A DNA stretch of 64,000 nt, from NCBI GenBank assembly GCA_029747015.1, contig JAKOGI010001335.1, positions 124,001 through 188,000 on the forward strand, given 5' to 3'. The position numbers and the translations under genes are program-made. Origin of the DNA: Carnegiea gigantea (taxonomy: Eukaryota > Streptophyta > Magnoliopsida > Caryophyllales > Cactaceae). The notes beneath the pieces are model-generated. The model ran no database searches, was not told where the DNA came from, and saw nothing but the letters and a program-made list of their open reading frames with translations. This document shows positions 12,601 to 22,971 of this stretch, in pieces. The stretch's first letter is position 1. Every line of letters begins with the position of its first letter.

Positions 12601-13478
12601 TTTTGTAGTGTCCAAATTTCCCAAGTTCTTGGAGGTAGTTCTTAGTGAAGGTTTTCTGGTCATTTCAAGTTGTATATGTTTTCTTGACTTTTAGCATAGT
12701 TTTTCTAAGGTAAAATTTGTTGGATTTATTTCCAATGAAAATGAGAGTGAACAGTCCTTTCAAGATTTTAAGCTCTATTTTTTGTGAATTTTGTATAGTT
12801 GGAGCCAAAGTGCTCAATTGTGGTAGACAGTTATATCTTTTGGATTTTGTGGGTAATATTATGCACAGAAGCTTGAGGTCAGAATGATCTATTTTTTTGG
12901 TTCTTCGATTCTTTATATAACTGGATTCGAGCTATGTTGGCCCATAAATGGATAGCTCTACTATCGCAGATTTTTTTTTCCATTTGCAAGATTCAAACCT
13001 GAGACCTTTCTTCTGTTGGAATGATGATATTTGTAATTGCCAAATCATTTTTACCAATCCGCATTTGTAATTGCCTTTGGTGTATATGGTTGTCACCTTC
13101 TTGGTGTCTTATTGATATGCTTTTTCAGGACTGAGTTAAAGAAAAAGAAAAGAAAAATAGAGAGTTGACAGATTGGTTCCCTCATTGGAACTCAGCTATT
13201 TAAGGTTTTTTAAATCATGATTTATCAAAATATTGTCCTTGGTGACCATCTAGAATCCTGTTAATATGTATTGCTGTTGCCTGCTTGATTTTTTGACGAG
13301 GGCATCTTCTCATGGTAAATGTGCATCCTTGTTCACTAATTACAAGTTTATGTTTTTCTTTCTTCCCTTGCTGTGTTGCTTGCCAGTCCACTCTAGGTGA
13401 AGTAATCCTTTATTGCACATTTATGTTGATGTCTGATTTTATCCTTCCTGGAAATACCTACCCTCTACTCGTTTTTTT

Positions 13479-13525
<47 letters not shown>

Positions 13526-16500
13526 TTTTTCTGGCAGAAAGCAGCAATCAAGAAGATGGACATGCAGGCATCAAAAGAATTTCTGGCTGAGCTAAATGTC
13601 TTGACGCGTGTTCATCATTTGAACCTGGTACACTGCTGGCACTTTCCTTGCTTTGTGATGCATTGCAGTGATTGCTGAAGGGACATGTGTTTGCTGCTAT
13701 AATCAAGGGCCAGGGCATTAATGTCAATGTTTAGTGCACTTTGTCTTTGTTGTGCCTTCTTGTTTGATTTATGTATAGCGAATTGTGTCCTAGACTGGGA
13801 AAATAACATACTTCAAACCTATAGCTAATGCTTTTTATGCATGACATGGATATGGTATTAAGTATGGAATCTAGGAACTCTGATGCTATATATTTGCAAG
13901 ACGATTTCATGTGGGGTTTGATTGAGTTATGGACCATATAACGACAATCTACAGCGTGGATTATCAGAGAAGTTCCAGTTTTTCATATACATGCTGGATA
14001 TACCTTAGTTTTTGGGGGTAGACTTCAATGTGGCAAGGTTTCCGTCCAAAAAATCTTCGACAGGAAGATTGTTTCTGGGATTGAATGAGTGTTCTGGTTT
14101 TATTGACTGTTGCAACCTCATTGATCCCATTGGAAGATGCTCAATTTACTTGGTCAAGCCATGAAGAGGTTCCTCTTTTATCTTGTATTGACCAGTTTTT
14201 CTTCTTAGTTGACGGGGAACATAATTTTCGGGGGATTCATGAAGTCATTCTCCATAACATTATCTCTGATCTTTTCCCTATCCGTCTTCATGTTGGGGCC
14301 AGAGGTGGAAGGTTTTTGTGATCTTGTGAAATATCTTTGGGAAGTTTCATTTTGTCCAAAAAGTTAAACTTTCTAAAGTTCAATCTCAGATGTGCAATAG
14401 ATATGTCTTTGGCCATTTGGAGACTAACGACATAAGGGCAAGCTTTTGGATGGCCAAGAACAGCATCATTCTCTGACCTTTTTGATAGACTTGAAAGGCC
14501 TGAAGTAAAGAGCTTTCCTGGGTTTGTCAATCGGTTGACATCTTTTGGAGGTAAAGAGCTGAACAACATAGGACAAATTCTCTGATTGGGTGGCTAGCTG
14601 CGGAAGAATCTTCAATGCCATTCAGCATCAAAGATTCACAGTGAATGGGAAATCCATGTTGTAAGATCATCAGTGAGAGATGCAATTATCCAACTTTATG
14701 AGAAATTGTATTCATGGCTAGGACCGCTAGGTTAAATCCTATTTAGTACCAGTGAGATACTGCCGGTACATACGGTACTATACATAGGGGGAGGCGGAAA
14801 TGCATTTGTGAAATTTCGGCCTTTATTGGGGAGTCCTGGCTATAATGGCAGGGATGTGTGTATCAGCCAGAAATTCAGTTTCCTCCAGTACATATGTATG
14901 AAGACCTTTTTTTTTTAAGTACTTGGGGACCGCAAGGAGTTCTATCGTGACTTCGTGCAGCAGCTCAGTAGTGTTCGATCTGTGGCTGTTGGCAAGTGGA
15001 CTTCCTTCTTTACTGAGCAGTGCAATAATTGAATGACAATGACTAAGACTTATGATAAGTTGAAAACAATTGGCCCTCCTTGGGAAGTGCTTACAGTGGT
15101 TCTAGTAGATGTTCTTGATTAAGGTTAAGGAAAGTTGTATGTAAAATTGTTAACCCAAGTCAACAGGCTTTTATTTGTGGTTATCAAATCTTGGATGCAT
15201 ATTTTATTGGCTATAGATGTATTGTTTCTTATCTCAAATCAAATCAACTGGGGGTGTTATATTGACCTAATTCTGAGGAGGTGTAAGATCATGTTTCTTG
15301 GGACTTTCTCATGATCACTCTAGAGTCCAGTAAAAAGGGGCTTTCCTACTTTGTGGAGGAAATGGGATTTTTCTTTTGTATGTCAACTGTTAGGTTTTCT
15401 GTTTTATGGATGGAAAATCCACGAGGTTCTTTCCTAGTTCCATAGGGCTGTGGCAAAGTGATCCTTTATTGGCTTTGCTATTTATTTTAGTGAAGGAGAC
15501 CCTTAGCAGATTCATGATAAAGTGATGAAGGTTGGCCCCTCAGAGAGGTTTTGTAATACTAACTCTTTACTATAAATTTCTCATGTTATCCTTGCGGATG
15601 ATGCATTGACTTTTTTTTTTTCCCTTTTTTTCCCTTTGCAAATTAGAGGAGTCTAATTTGGGTTTTCTGATATGCATTTTGTTAAATATTGCCTTAAAGC
15701 TAACTACTCTAAAATTGTTCTCATCAATTAGAGATGTGCCGAGCTCGCACGATTTGGGAACTTTTTTGGTTGCAGGGTGGAGTATCTTCCTTCCTTTTTT
15801 GATAAGGAAAAGGTAAATATATTAATATTAAAAGATTAGAAGCTCAGCTGCACAGTGAGCATCATACAAAATGCCATATACATCCTAAGTATAAACTATC
15901 CACACAATCAGCCAAATCAATAGAGGAAGAGCTAAGCTTCCCATTCTTCCAAAAGTAGAGTCTTTATGAAATTCTCTTTCAAACTCTGAAGAGGAGTTTT
16001 TGTACTTTCAAAAACTCTTCTGTTTCTCTCTCTCTAAATACACCAAAACATGACATGAGGTATGACCATGGCTTCCTTCTCCTCCTCCTTCTTCTTCTTC
16101 TTAACTTTCCTACCAAAGAAACCCTCCCAAACCAAAAGATGGTTCCTAATGGAATCAGGAGCAACCCAAGAAATGCCCAAGCAACTGGGAGCAAGATTCC
16201 AAAGTACTCTCGCAAACTGACAATCGAGCAATAAATGATCTGTAGATTCAGAGTCCCTTTTACACATGAAGCATCTATTCACTAAAATTTTCTCCCTTTT
16301 ATGTAAGTTGTCACACGTTAGTATGTTCCCATGTGTAGCTTCCCATACAAAGCAAGAAACCTTCCCGTTCGGTTTGGGAACCTATGCTGGAAGGTTTTCA
16401 TAAGAGACTAGGAGGGTGGAAAGTCTAAACTGTTGTCAAAGGGTGGAAAGTTAACCATGTCGCCAAGTACTTCTCTTCTAACTTAGTTCATGCTCTTCTT

Positions 16501-19500
16501 CACCATCCCACCTGACATTGCTTGACATTGCTAGTCAGTTGGAGGAAATCATGAGACTTTCTATGGTCTAATGTAGTCCAAATAACGAATCTGGCAATGG
16601 TTGTCATTAGGTCGAATGGCAAGATGTACTCCACCCCTAGCCAGAGGGAGTACTGTGCATAAGACTTTGCGGGATGGATCAAGCTTTTGGGCAAAGTGGC
16701 TTGGGAGATTTACTAATGTAGACAAGGCTTTGTAAAGTGAAGTAGTCAAGAAGAAACATGGAGCAAGCACATTTGGTTGGCATAGCAAGGATAGTCCTAA
16801 TGCTTTTGAATTGGATGTTGGAAGTTGATTTAGGCAGGCTTGGGGTTTAAATCTCAAGTGTGTTTTCAGGTGAGGAATCAGGGGAGGGTCAGGTTTTGGC
16901 ATAATGTATAGTGTGGGGATCATCGTTAATGGTTCAAATTCTGCATTTTTGAAGATGGTGCACTTTTGAAAGACGCAAAAATGCATGGTTTCTTGGAACT
17001 ACAAACTAGGGTCATTGGACAACATGAGAAATCTGAACAATCGGGAAAAAGAAAGCCTCTTAAGTCTGTTTACTTCTCTTGACTATACAAATGTAGTGCC
17101 TTGGCCCGTGATACATATGGATCTTTCACGATTAAGAGTTTTTGTGAGAGACTTTAGTCGGATCTAATTCTGCTGAGTTTTCTCATCACAGACATGAATC
17201 TAAAACTGCCATAAGCTTTTTTTTTTTTTTTTTTTTTTTTTTGGGTGGCCGTGGTGTGTCCTTGGGCAGTTACTATTGGAAAGGGTCCGTGGAGGATATG
17301 CTTTAATTTAAAAAAAAGGAATTCTCATTTTGCAAGCAGGTGCTGACGTGCTGTATGTGCGTACAAGATGGTTGGCTGACAGCCTTATTCTTCATTCTGG
17401 TGGGCTCTGTTTCTCTTGCATTTTTAATTCTCTTATGCCCACTTGTTGCAGCTTGTTCTGGGGAGTTTGGAAAAGGAAGACGAAGGAGAGTTGGGTTGTT
17501 GGCATTTGGCGGAAATCTTATGTCTTTCTGGTAGAGTATTTGGGAACATAGGAATCAGCAAATTTTTTTGGAGTGTCTTAGGTTAAAGTTTGTTTTTTGA
17601 TGACTTTTTATAGGTGGAATATTGTCGTCAGTAGTTAATGACATTTCGATTTTGTAGATAGGATTATTCACAAAAGCATGAGGGCATAATGATCTTTGGA
17701 TTTGCCCCCTTTATACATTGGTGACATTTGCTTGATGTCCTGCTAATATAACTTTTTGATTAGCCATAAGAACAGCTATATCACTGTTCCAACATCTGAA
17801 CTAGCTCTAGTTTTCTTAATGAAAGGTAGTCTCAATTTATGAGATAGCTGATAAAGGAATGACTTATGTGCGATTGTTCTATGGAGATTTTATTGTCATG
17901 TTTAGTCTTATGCTGGGGTCATTTTATTAGGTTTGCATGATGACATATGATATTCATGTTGAATATACTCGTGCTCGTGATTTTTGAGATACATGAGATC
18001 CCTGACCTCTCATCTTCTTAAGTGCATGTTCTAGTGTGGGCTTCTTTATTGTAGATGTGTCAGCTGGTCTATCATGTCTCAGCTTTGCTAAAGAGATTCT
18101 TCAAATTTTGAGTAGTGGAACACGCATGGTGACATCGACAAGGCAATATTAGCTTACTCTCAAAGAATGTACTTTGTAGACTTACAAAACAATTTTTTGT
18201 TACTAATTCCAGGTGCGCTTGATCGGATATTGTGTTGAGGAGTGTCTTTTCCTGGTGTATGAATATGTGGAGAATGGCAATTTGAGTCAGCATTTGCGCG
18301 GCTCTGGTGAATTTCGATCCTTGGAATTATTGCTGTGGTTTACCTTCCTCTGATGCTGATTTGTTTTATTTTTTGTTTTCCTTTAGGGAGAGATCCACTT
18401 CCCTGGTCTACTAGAGTGCAAATTGCTCTTGATTCGGCAAGGGGACTTGAGTACATTCACGAGCACACAGTTCCTGTCTATGTTCATCGTGATATTAAGT
18501 CTGCCAATATACTGATAGACAAGCGCTTCCACGCTAAGGTATTAAAAGATGTTTGCTGTCTTTGGTGCCAGCCAGACAATTGTGATTTGCATGCTTGCTT
18601 GGTCGAATTTGCAGGTTGCCGATTTTGGGTTGACCAAGCTGACTGAAGTTGGAGTAGCTTCTGGTCCAACTCATCTGGTGGGCACATTTGGATATATGCC
18701 TCCAGAGTAAGAACAACTTTTGCTACTTGTATGATGTAATAGTTTACTAGCCAACAGATCTTTGTTCTTGTCTTAGATGAGTTGTAAAGACTTATATTAA
18801 AGGCTGAATTTGGAAGTCCCGATTTACTTGGTTATTTATCTCAACAGGTCATATGTAAATATGAATCCCAACTATGGTATTAGTCTTCAATCTGCTGAAG
18901 AATATTTTAGTCATTCCTCACACATAGGTTTAGTTCATTTCTATGAAGTAAGAACCAGTGTCTTTGCTACAAGGACTAGGATTAGTTTCGAGTTTCACCT
19001 ATTTGAGTAACCTTTATGGTCTCATCTTGCAATTCACCATTTGCTCTCTAGCGCATCATGGGGAGCCATAATCTTCAGGTTGATGATTTGTCTTGATCCT
19101 TAGCCAGTCAGCCATAACACTAGAGTTGCACTGATGTACAACAGGTTTAATGCTATGCCACTCAATCATCCTAGTTCGGATGTTGTATCTTGTAGTGACT
19201 TCAGTTGCACGATCCAAATCTACATTCTTGAGTTCTTTGGCATTGTTGGCTATTATTCAGGAAAATTCAGTTGTATGGCTTCCTAATGGTCATGCCATTT
19301 GTTGAGACTCGCCGTGATGCTCCCCTTGCCTTGCTCTTCTCACTTCTAATTGATTTAAGCTGTTATGGCTATGCGATGCTTATATTTTCATGTGGTGAAG
19401 TTCCTTGTAAGCATACGACACTAAAAGGGCCAATCAAATGGCAATAATTTAAAATCTACTACTTTGGAGTTGCTTTACTTCATCTTATGGGCGGTAGGCC

Positions 19501-21445
19501 TTCAATGATGAGTGAAGCCACTAGTAGCGTCAATTTGTATCATATCCTTCTTGGAGTTAGGGCTAGGCTTGTTAAGAGAATTGTCCGTCTTTTCTAGTTT
19601 TGATTAAATCAGATGAAGCAGGTAACATAGAGCTTAGGTTTTTCTTTACATGTTCCGGCATCAAGTGTGTTCTCCCTAGTCCCTAGTTTGTTCAAAAATA
19701 TACTATTGAGCAGTTCTCGTTCCCTCCCGCAACCCCCCCAAAAAAAAAGAAAAAAAAAGCCTTGGATTACTACAAGACTCAACGAAAATGTTCCACAAAA
19801 CTACTCTTTGCTTCTTTGTCCTGAACGTAGCAGATAGGCTATCATGGGCAAAGACTGGGGGCAAAAGCAGCATTGTTGTAATTCAGTTGTTGGCATAAGG
19901 GAGCAGGTATCTATCCCTCCTCCAACATCTACGCTCCCCCAAAAAAAGAAGAAAAGAAAGAAGGGGGAAAGAAGAGGGGAAAAAATGTACATTTGTTGGG
20001 ACTTTGTAGTATTGGTTTTATTTGGTATATTTTGTGGACAGGTATTCAAATGTTTGCTTATAAGGCCAACTCTCTTATTTTGTTTTTAAATTACCAAAAT
20101 TGAAAATCTCTCTAGTTTCCTACTGTGTAAATATTTTGTGGACAATACACCGGCCTATATGTCACTAAAGATCAGCTACTCTAGCTATTTAACCCTCTAA
20201 TTTTGTTGTGGAAATTCATCGTGCAGCAATAATTTCCTCTTACTCTATGGTGTTCAGGTATGCCCAGTTTGGTGATGTGTCTCCTAAGGTAGATGTTTAT
20301 GCATTCGGAGTTGTCCTTTACGAGCTCATATCTGGCAAGGAGGCTGTGGTTAGGGGAAACATCTCAGTTGCTGATTCAAAGGGCCTTGTTGGTTTGGTAA
20401 ACCTCTTCGTCCACCTTTAACCCCCCCCCGGGCCGGCGGACACACACAAATAAAGAAAAAAAGGGGGAGCTAAAAAAGGAGAGATGAAGAGGATGCTTAC
20501 GTTAAACCAAAGAGTTTTCTGTGCAAACTAATTGTATGCATTGTTTACTTCCTTTTGCAAAGTCCCAGCAGTTTTAGTTTGTCGTGAAGCTAAGTTTTCT
20601 ATTCTAAATGCACCAAGAGTGAGGGGATAGAACTGCTGCCTTCTGTTTTAAAAGATCTAAATTATATCCGCTGGACAAACTACTTGTTTGGGTTGGACTT
20701 GGAGGGGAGGAAGGATAAGAAAAGAAAGGGGTAGAGAACATAGAAGCAAATGTCTGAATTTATGCATTTATGAATGAGACAGAAAATGAATTGAAGTGTA
20801 AATCTAAGTTTCATTTTCATGGCCTTTTAAATCTACCGACCTGAGAGGAAACAAAATGTGGAAATGCCGAGAAAGTTTTCATTTATTTCCCTTTCCAAAC
20901 TAACTTAGGGGTATCCAAGCGTAGGAGTAAATGTGGAATTTCTATAAATTCCTTTCTTTTTCTGCCATTTCCTCTATCTAAGTGCATTCACGGTTTTACT
21001 AAGAATTGTCACGAGAAGCTTTTAAGGTACAGGCATAAGTTTATGAATTGGCGAGAAAGCTGATTGAATTTCTGCATTTTTCTTGGTTCCTTTCGCAGTT
21101 CGAGGATGTCTTCAATCATCCTGATCCAAATGAGATTCGGAAACTTGTGGACCCTAGGCTTGGAGACAACTACCCGTTTGACTCCGTTGTCAAGGTGAAG
21201 GCATTTGTTGAGCTCCTCTTATTGCTGAAGTCATAAATATCTGCCAAGTTAGGTTTTTCATTCTTAAAATACATTTGCAGATGGCTCAGCTTGCCAAGTC
21301 ATGCACCCAGGAGAATCCTGATCTAAGACCTACCATGAGATCTGTCGTGGTTGCTCTGATGACTTTGTCATCCACAACCGAAGAGTGGGGTGTCGGTGCC
21401 TTCTATGAAAACCATGGCCTTGTTAATCTCATGTCTGCAAGATAA
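6673..21445 (+). CDS. CERK1-like (LYK): LysM-domain receptor-like kinase, CERK1/LYK1/NFR1 type (12 exons, 601 aa)
   Basis: This is a plasma-membrane receptor of the family that senses chitin oligomers and, in some members, lipochitooligosaccharide symbiosis signals. Exons: 6673-7291, 8922-8955, 11086-11090, 11213-11335, 11643-11839, 13538-13627, 18213-18306, 18387-18538, 18615-18706, 20258-20396, 21099-21194, 21281-21445. The total is 1806 nt with all junction phases consistent and all borders GT/AG. Residues 1-22 form a hydrophobic signal peptide. The ectodomain has Cys26-x3-Cys30, Cys84-x-Cys86 and Cys146-x-Cys148, the pattern flanking three LysM domains. A transmembrane helix spans about 225-248, followed by RRKK. 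The kinase has GSGGFG (311-316), Lys331 in AIKK, HRD (421-423), DFG (441-443) and PPE (467-469) in place of APE, all expected for an active kinase. After PPE it reads YAQFGD. The ATG is the first in frame before the signal peptide. Large introns hold LINE debris. Family assignment is secure; ligand and biological role are inferred. Confidence 0.95.
7292..8921 (+). other. Intron 1 of the LysM receptor kinase gene
   Basis: The donor GTATGC follows CAAG, and the acceptor is GAATGCAG. The interval holds only short open frames with no recognised similarity. A poly(A)-rich stretch lies at about 8811-8831. No inserted element could be identified. Confidence 0.75.
8956..11085 (+). other. Intron 2 of the LysM receptor kinase gene, with short tandem repeats
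   Basis: The donor is GTAGAA and the acceptor TTTTGCAG. Between about 9072 and 9205 three similar units occur, each ending in a CATCTGACC(G/A)CCTTGTAG-like stretch. T-rich low-complexity DNA spans about 9690-9860. No coding remnant is recognised. Confidence 0.65.
11086..11090 (+). other. Predicted 5-nt microexon (exon 3) of the LysM receptor kinase
   Basis: Exon 2 ends with two surplus bases and exon 4 (transmembrane) needs one base before it, so a direct join breaks the frame. Extending exon 2 to the next GT meets a stop at once. Between them a strong polypyrimidine tract and TTTTGCAG are followed by TGCAG and then GTGATT. Using TGCAG as an exon restores the frame and gives SSAG at the junction, just before the transmembrane helix. 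It also raises the exon count to 12, the count I recall for NFR1-type genes. This is an inference from frame and splice signals, without transcript evidence. Confidence 0.7.
11840..13537 (+). other. Intron 5, ending in a long (AT)n plus T-run at the acceptor
   Basis: The intron is 1.7 kb with no recognisable gene. A 97-codon minus frame at 12195-12488 has no known domain. About 17 AT dinucleotides (13482-13516) followed by some 14 T residues (13517-13530) lie directly against the CTGGCAG acceptor, so the repeat forms the polypyrimidine tract of the exon that carries the catalytic lysine. Confidence 0.7.
13930..17720 (+). mobile_element. Degenerate sense LINE (L1-type) in intron 6
   Basis: Scattered frames match the order of a plant L1 ORF2. 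An endonuclease-like stretch with DFNVARFPS lies at about 14020-14170. RT-like pieces follow at about 15120-15310 ([14 protein letters not shown], then DHVSWDFL) and at about 15730-15795. After an insertion they resume at about 16371 with [18 protein letters not shown] zinc-binding RT C-terminal piece (CCMCVQDG) and the tail lie at about 17330-17720. Numerous stops and frameshifts show it is inactive. It sits wholly inside the 4585-bp intron, in the gene's own orientation. The 5' end is unclear and the element may be 5'-truncated. Confidence 0.7.
15795..16362 (-). mobile_element. Antisense 5'-truncated LINE fragment nested in the intron-6 LINE
   Basis: On the minus strand the frame at 16282-16034 reads [20 protein letters not shown], a zf-RVT motif from the end of an L1 ORF2. 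On the + strand the left edge is a T-run (15795-15800), consistent with a reversed poly(A) tail. CCTTCC occurs at both edges (15789-15794 and 16360-16365), a possible short target-site duplication. The surrounding LINE resumes its RT reading immediately to the right. Confidence 0.7.
18707..20257 (+). other. Intron 9 of the LysM receptor kinase gene
   Basis: The donor is GTAAGA after CCAGA, and the acceptor is GTTCAG. The interval has short open frames only and poly(A)-rich patches at about 19740-19760 and 19938-19985. No element is identified. Confidence 0.75.
20397..21098 (+). other. Intron 10 of the LysM receptor kinase gene
   Basis: The donor GTAAAC follows GGTTTG, and the acceptor is TTTCGCAG. 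An unusual C-run and GC-rich block (20419-20442) follows the donor. Nothing else is recognised. Confidence 0.7.
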
Positions 21446-22971
21446 ATAGAATGCTTTTCTCACATCTGCATTCTCAATCCTCCGACTGACATAACCTGCT
21501 GTGGTGGGAAAAAGTATGGGGAGACACTGAGGAAGAAGCCGAGAAGAAATAGGCGACAGATTGTTGCCACCATCAGAATTCTGTGTACGTAATACCACAG
21601 CTTGTGACATGAATGAAAGAGATTGTTTCCACCATCAGAAAATCTGCATGTAAGCCTGCTGTGTGTAATATAAATGTTGTGGCTGCCCCGATTTCTCTTT
21701 TGTGTAGCATGGTATTGCTTGTAGATGAATCAATTAAACAGCCAGCATGAAGGTCAAGGTCACCGTGATGTGTAAACATAATCGATGTTCTGGATCAGAG
21801 CAGCATAGAAATGTACTCAATGGTTTTTTAGGGAAACGTGTGCCTATGTCTATAATTCTACAGGAATTCTTTTATATATACTTTTGAGATGTTTTCTCTT
21901 TATGTTTGCCTTGCAGTTTGTTTTCAAGTATTCCGCATCCCTTAAATATTTCAAAACCTCTTTAAGGTCCTATTAAAAAAAAGAACATCCATATTTGTTA
22001 GGATAAGGTTTGGTGTCTCCGAATTCTCTCTTAACGTGTTTTGGTGCCGTTTAAATAAGGAAATGACGCATGTAATTAGACCCAGAAAGGTAAAATCATA
22101 TTTTGGGCACTATTGTTGCCCCAACGCCAATGTTAAGAAAACTAGTCTCCATTGGCTGGTTGAACCGATCAGACAGGGAATTGGTCATATGAATAGTCCG
22201 GAAAACTCGTAAAATTGTTCTACCTATTGAACTGGAAAAAATGTGATATGTCCGACTCTGTCGACCAATGGGATTTCCCAATTCATAGAAATATGTTGGC
22301 TTTTTTTTTTTTGGATGCAAAACCCTAGATCCCTTTCCCAATTTGAGTATCTCAACTCTCTTCGCCCTCCCGATTCACCAATCGCCAGTCTCTTCCCCCT
22401 CTAGCACTATTCTTGATGCCTGACGCCAACTGTCGCACTCGGCAACAAGCAAGGTTCCTCTGTCATCTCTCTCTTCTCCTCCAATACTCTTGTGGCTTTC
22501 TCTGTCATCTAACCTCTCCCCGCTCTCTGTGTGCAGCTGGAGGCCCCGAGCTCAGCCTGTATCTCTTCTCTCCCTCTACTGCAGCCTACCGGAGTGTCGA
22601 CGATGCAATTGGCCAATGACTCAACGCCAGTGTGCGCAAGCACACTGCCCAGCGCAGCCTACACAGTCGGTTGCTTTAGTGAGTATTGCTATTTCCTTTC
22701 TAGTTTCAAGTTTCAAGTTTCAAATTCAATTAGTTATTTCAATTAGCATGGCTTGGTTTGATTGTTTTTTTTTTTAGCTATCTTTTACTAATATATGTTG
22801 AACTAAGAGTTGATAGAAACTGAGATCTACAGTGTGGCATTGTGCTTGTGTGAATGTGGTTGAATGGTTGATTAATTAGCATTTAGTTTTGTCTGTGTGA
22901 GTTAGTCAAGACTGTTGGTTAATACTTAGAATACTCTTGTAAATATATAATCACTTCACTTGTAGGAAAGC
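21446..22971 (+). other. 3' UTR of the receptor kinase, then the leader region of the hAT element
   Basis: The first few hundred bases after the TAA stop are the likely 3' UTR; the exact poly(A) site is not determined. From about 22330 the DNA becomes C/T-rich (TCTTCGCCCTCCC, CCCCTCTAGC), resembling an untranslated leader, and leads to the hAT transposase start at 22972. No independent coding gene is supported here. Confidence 0.45.
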
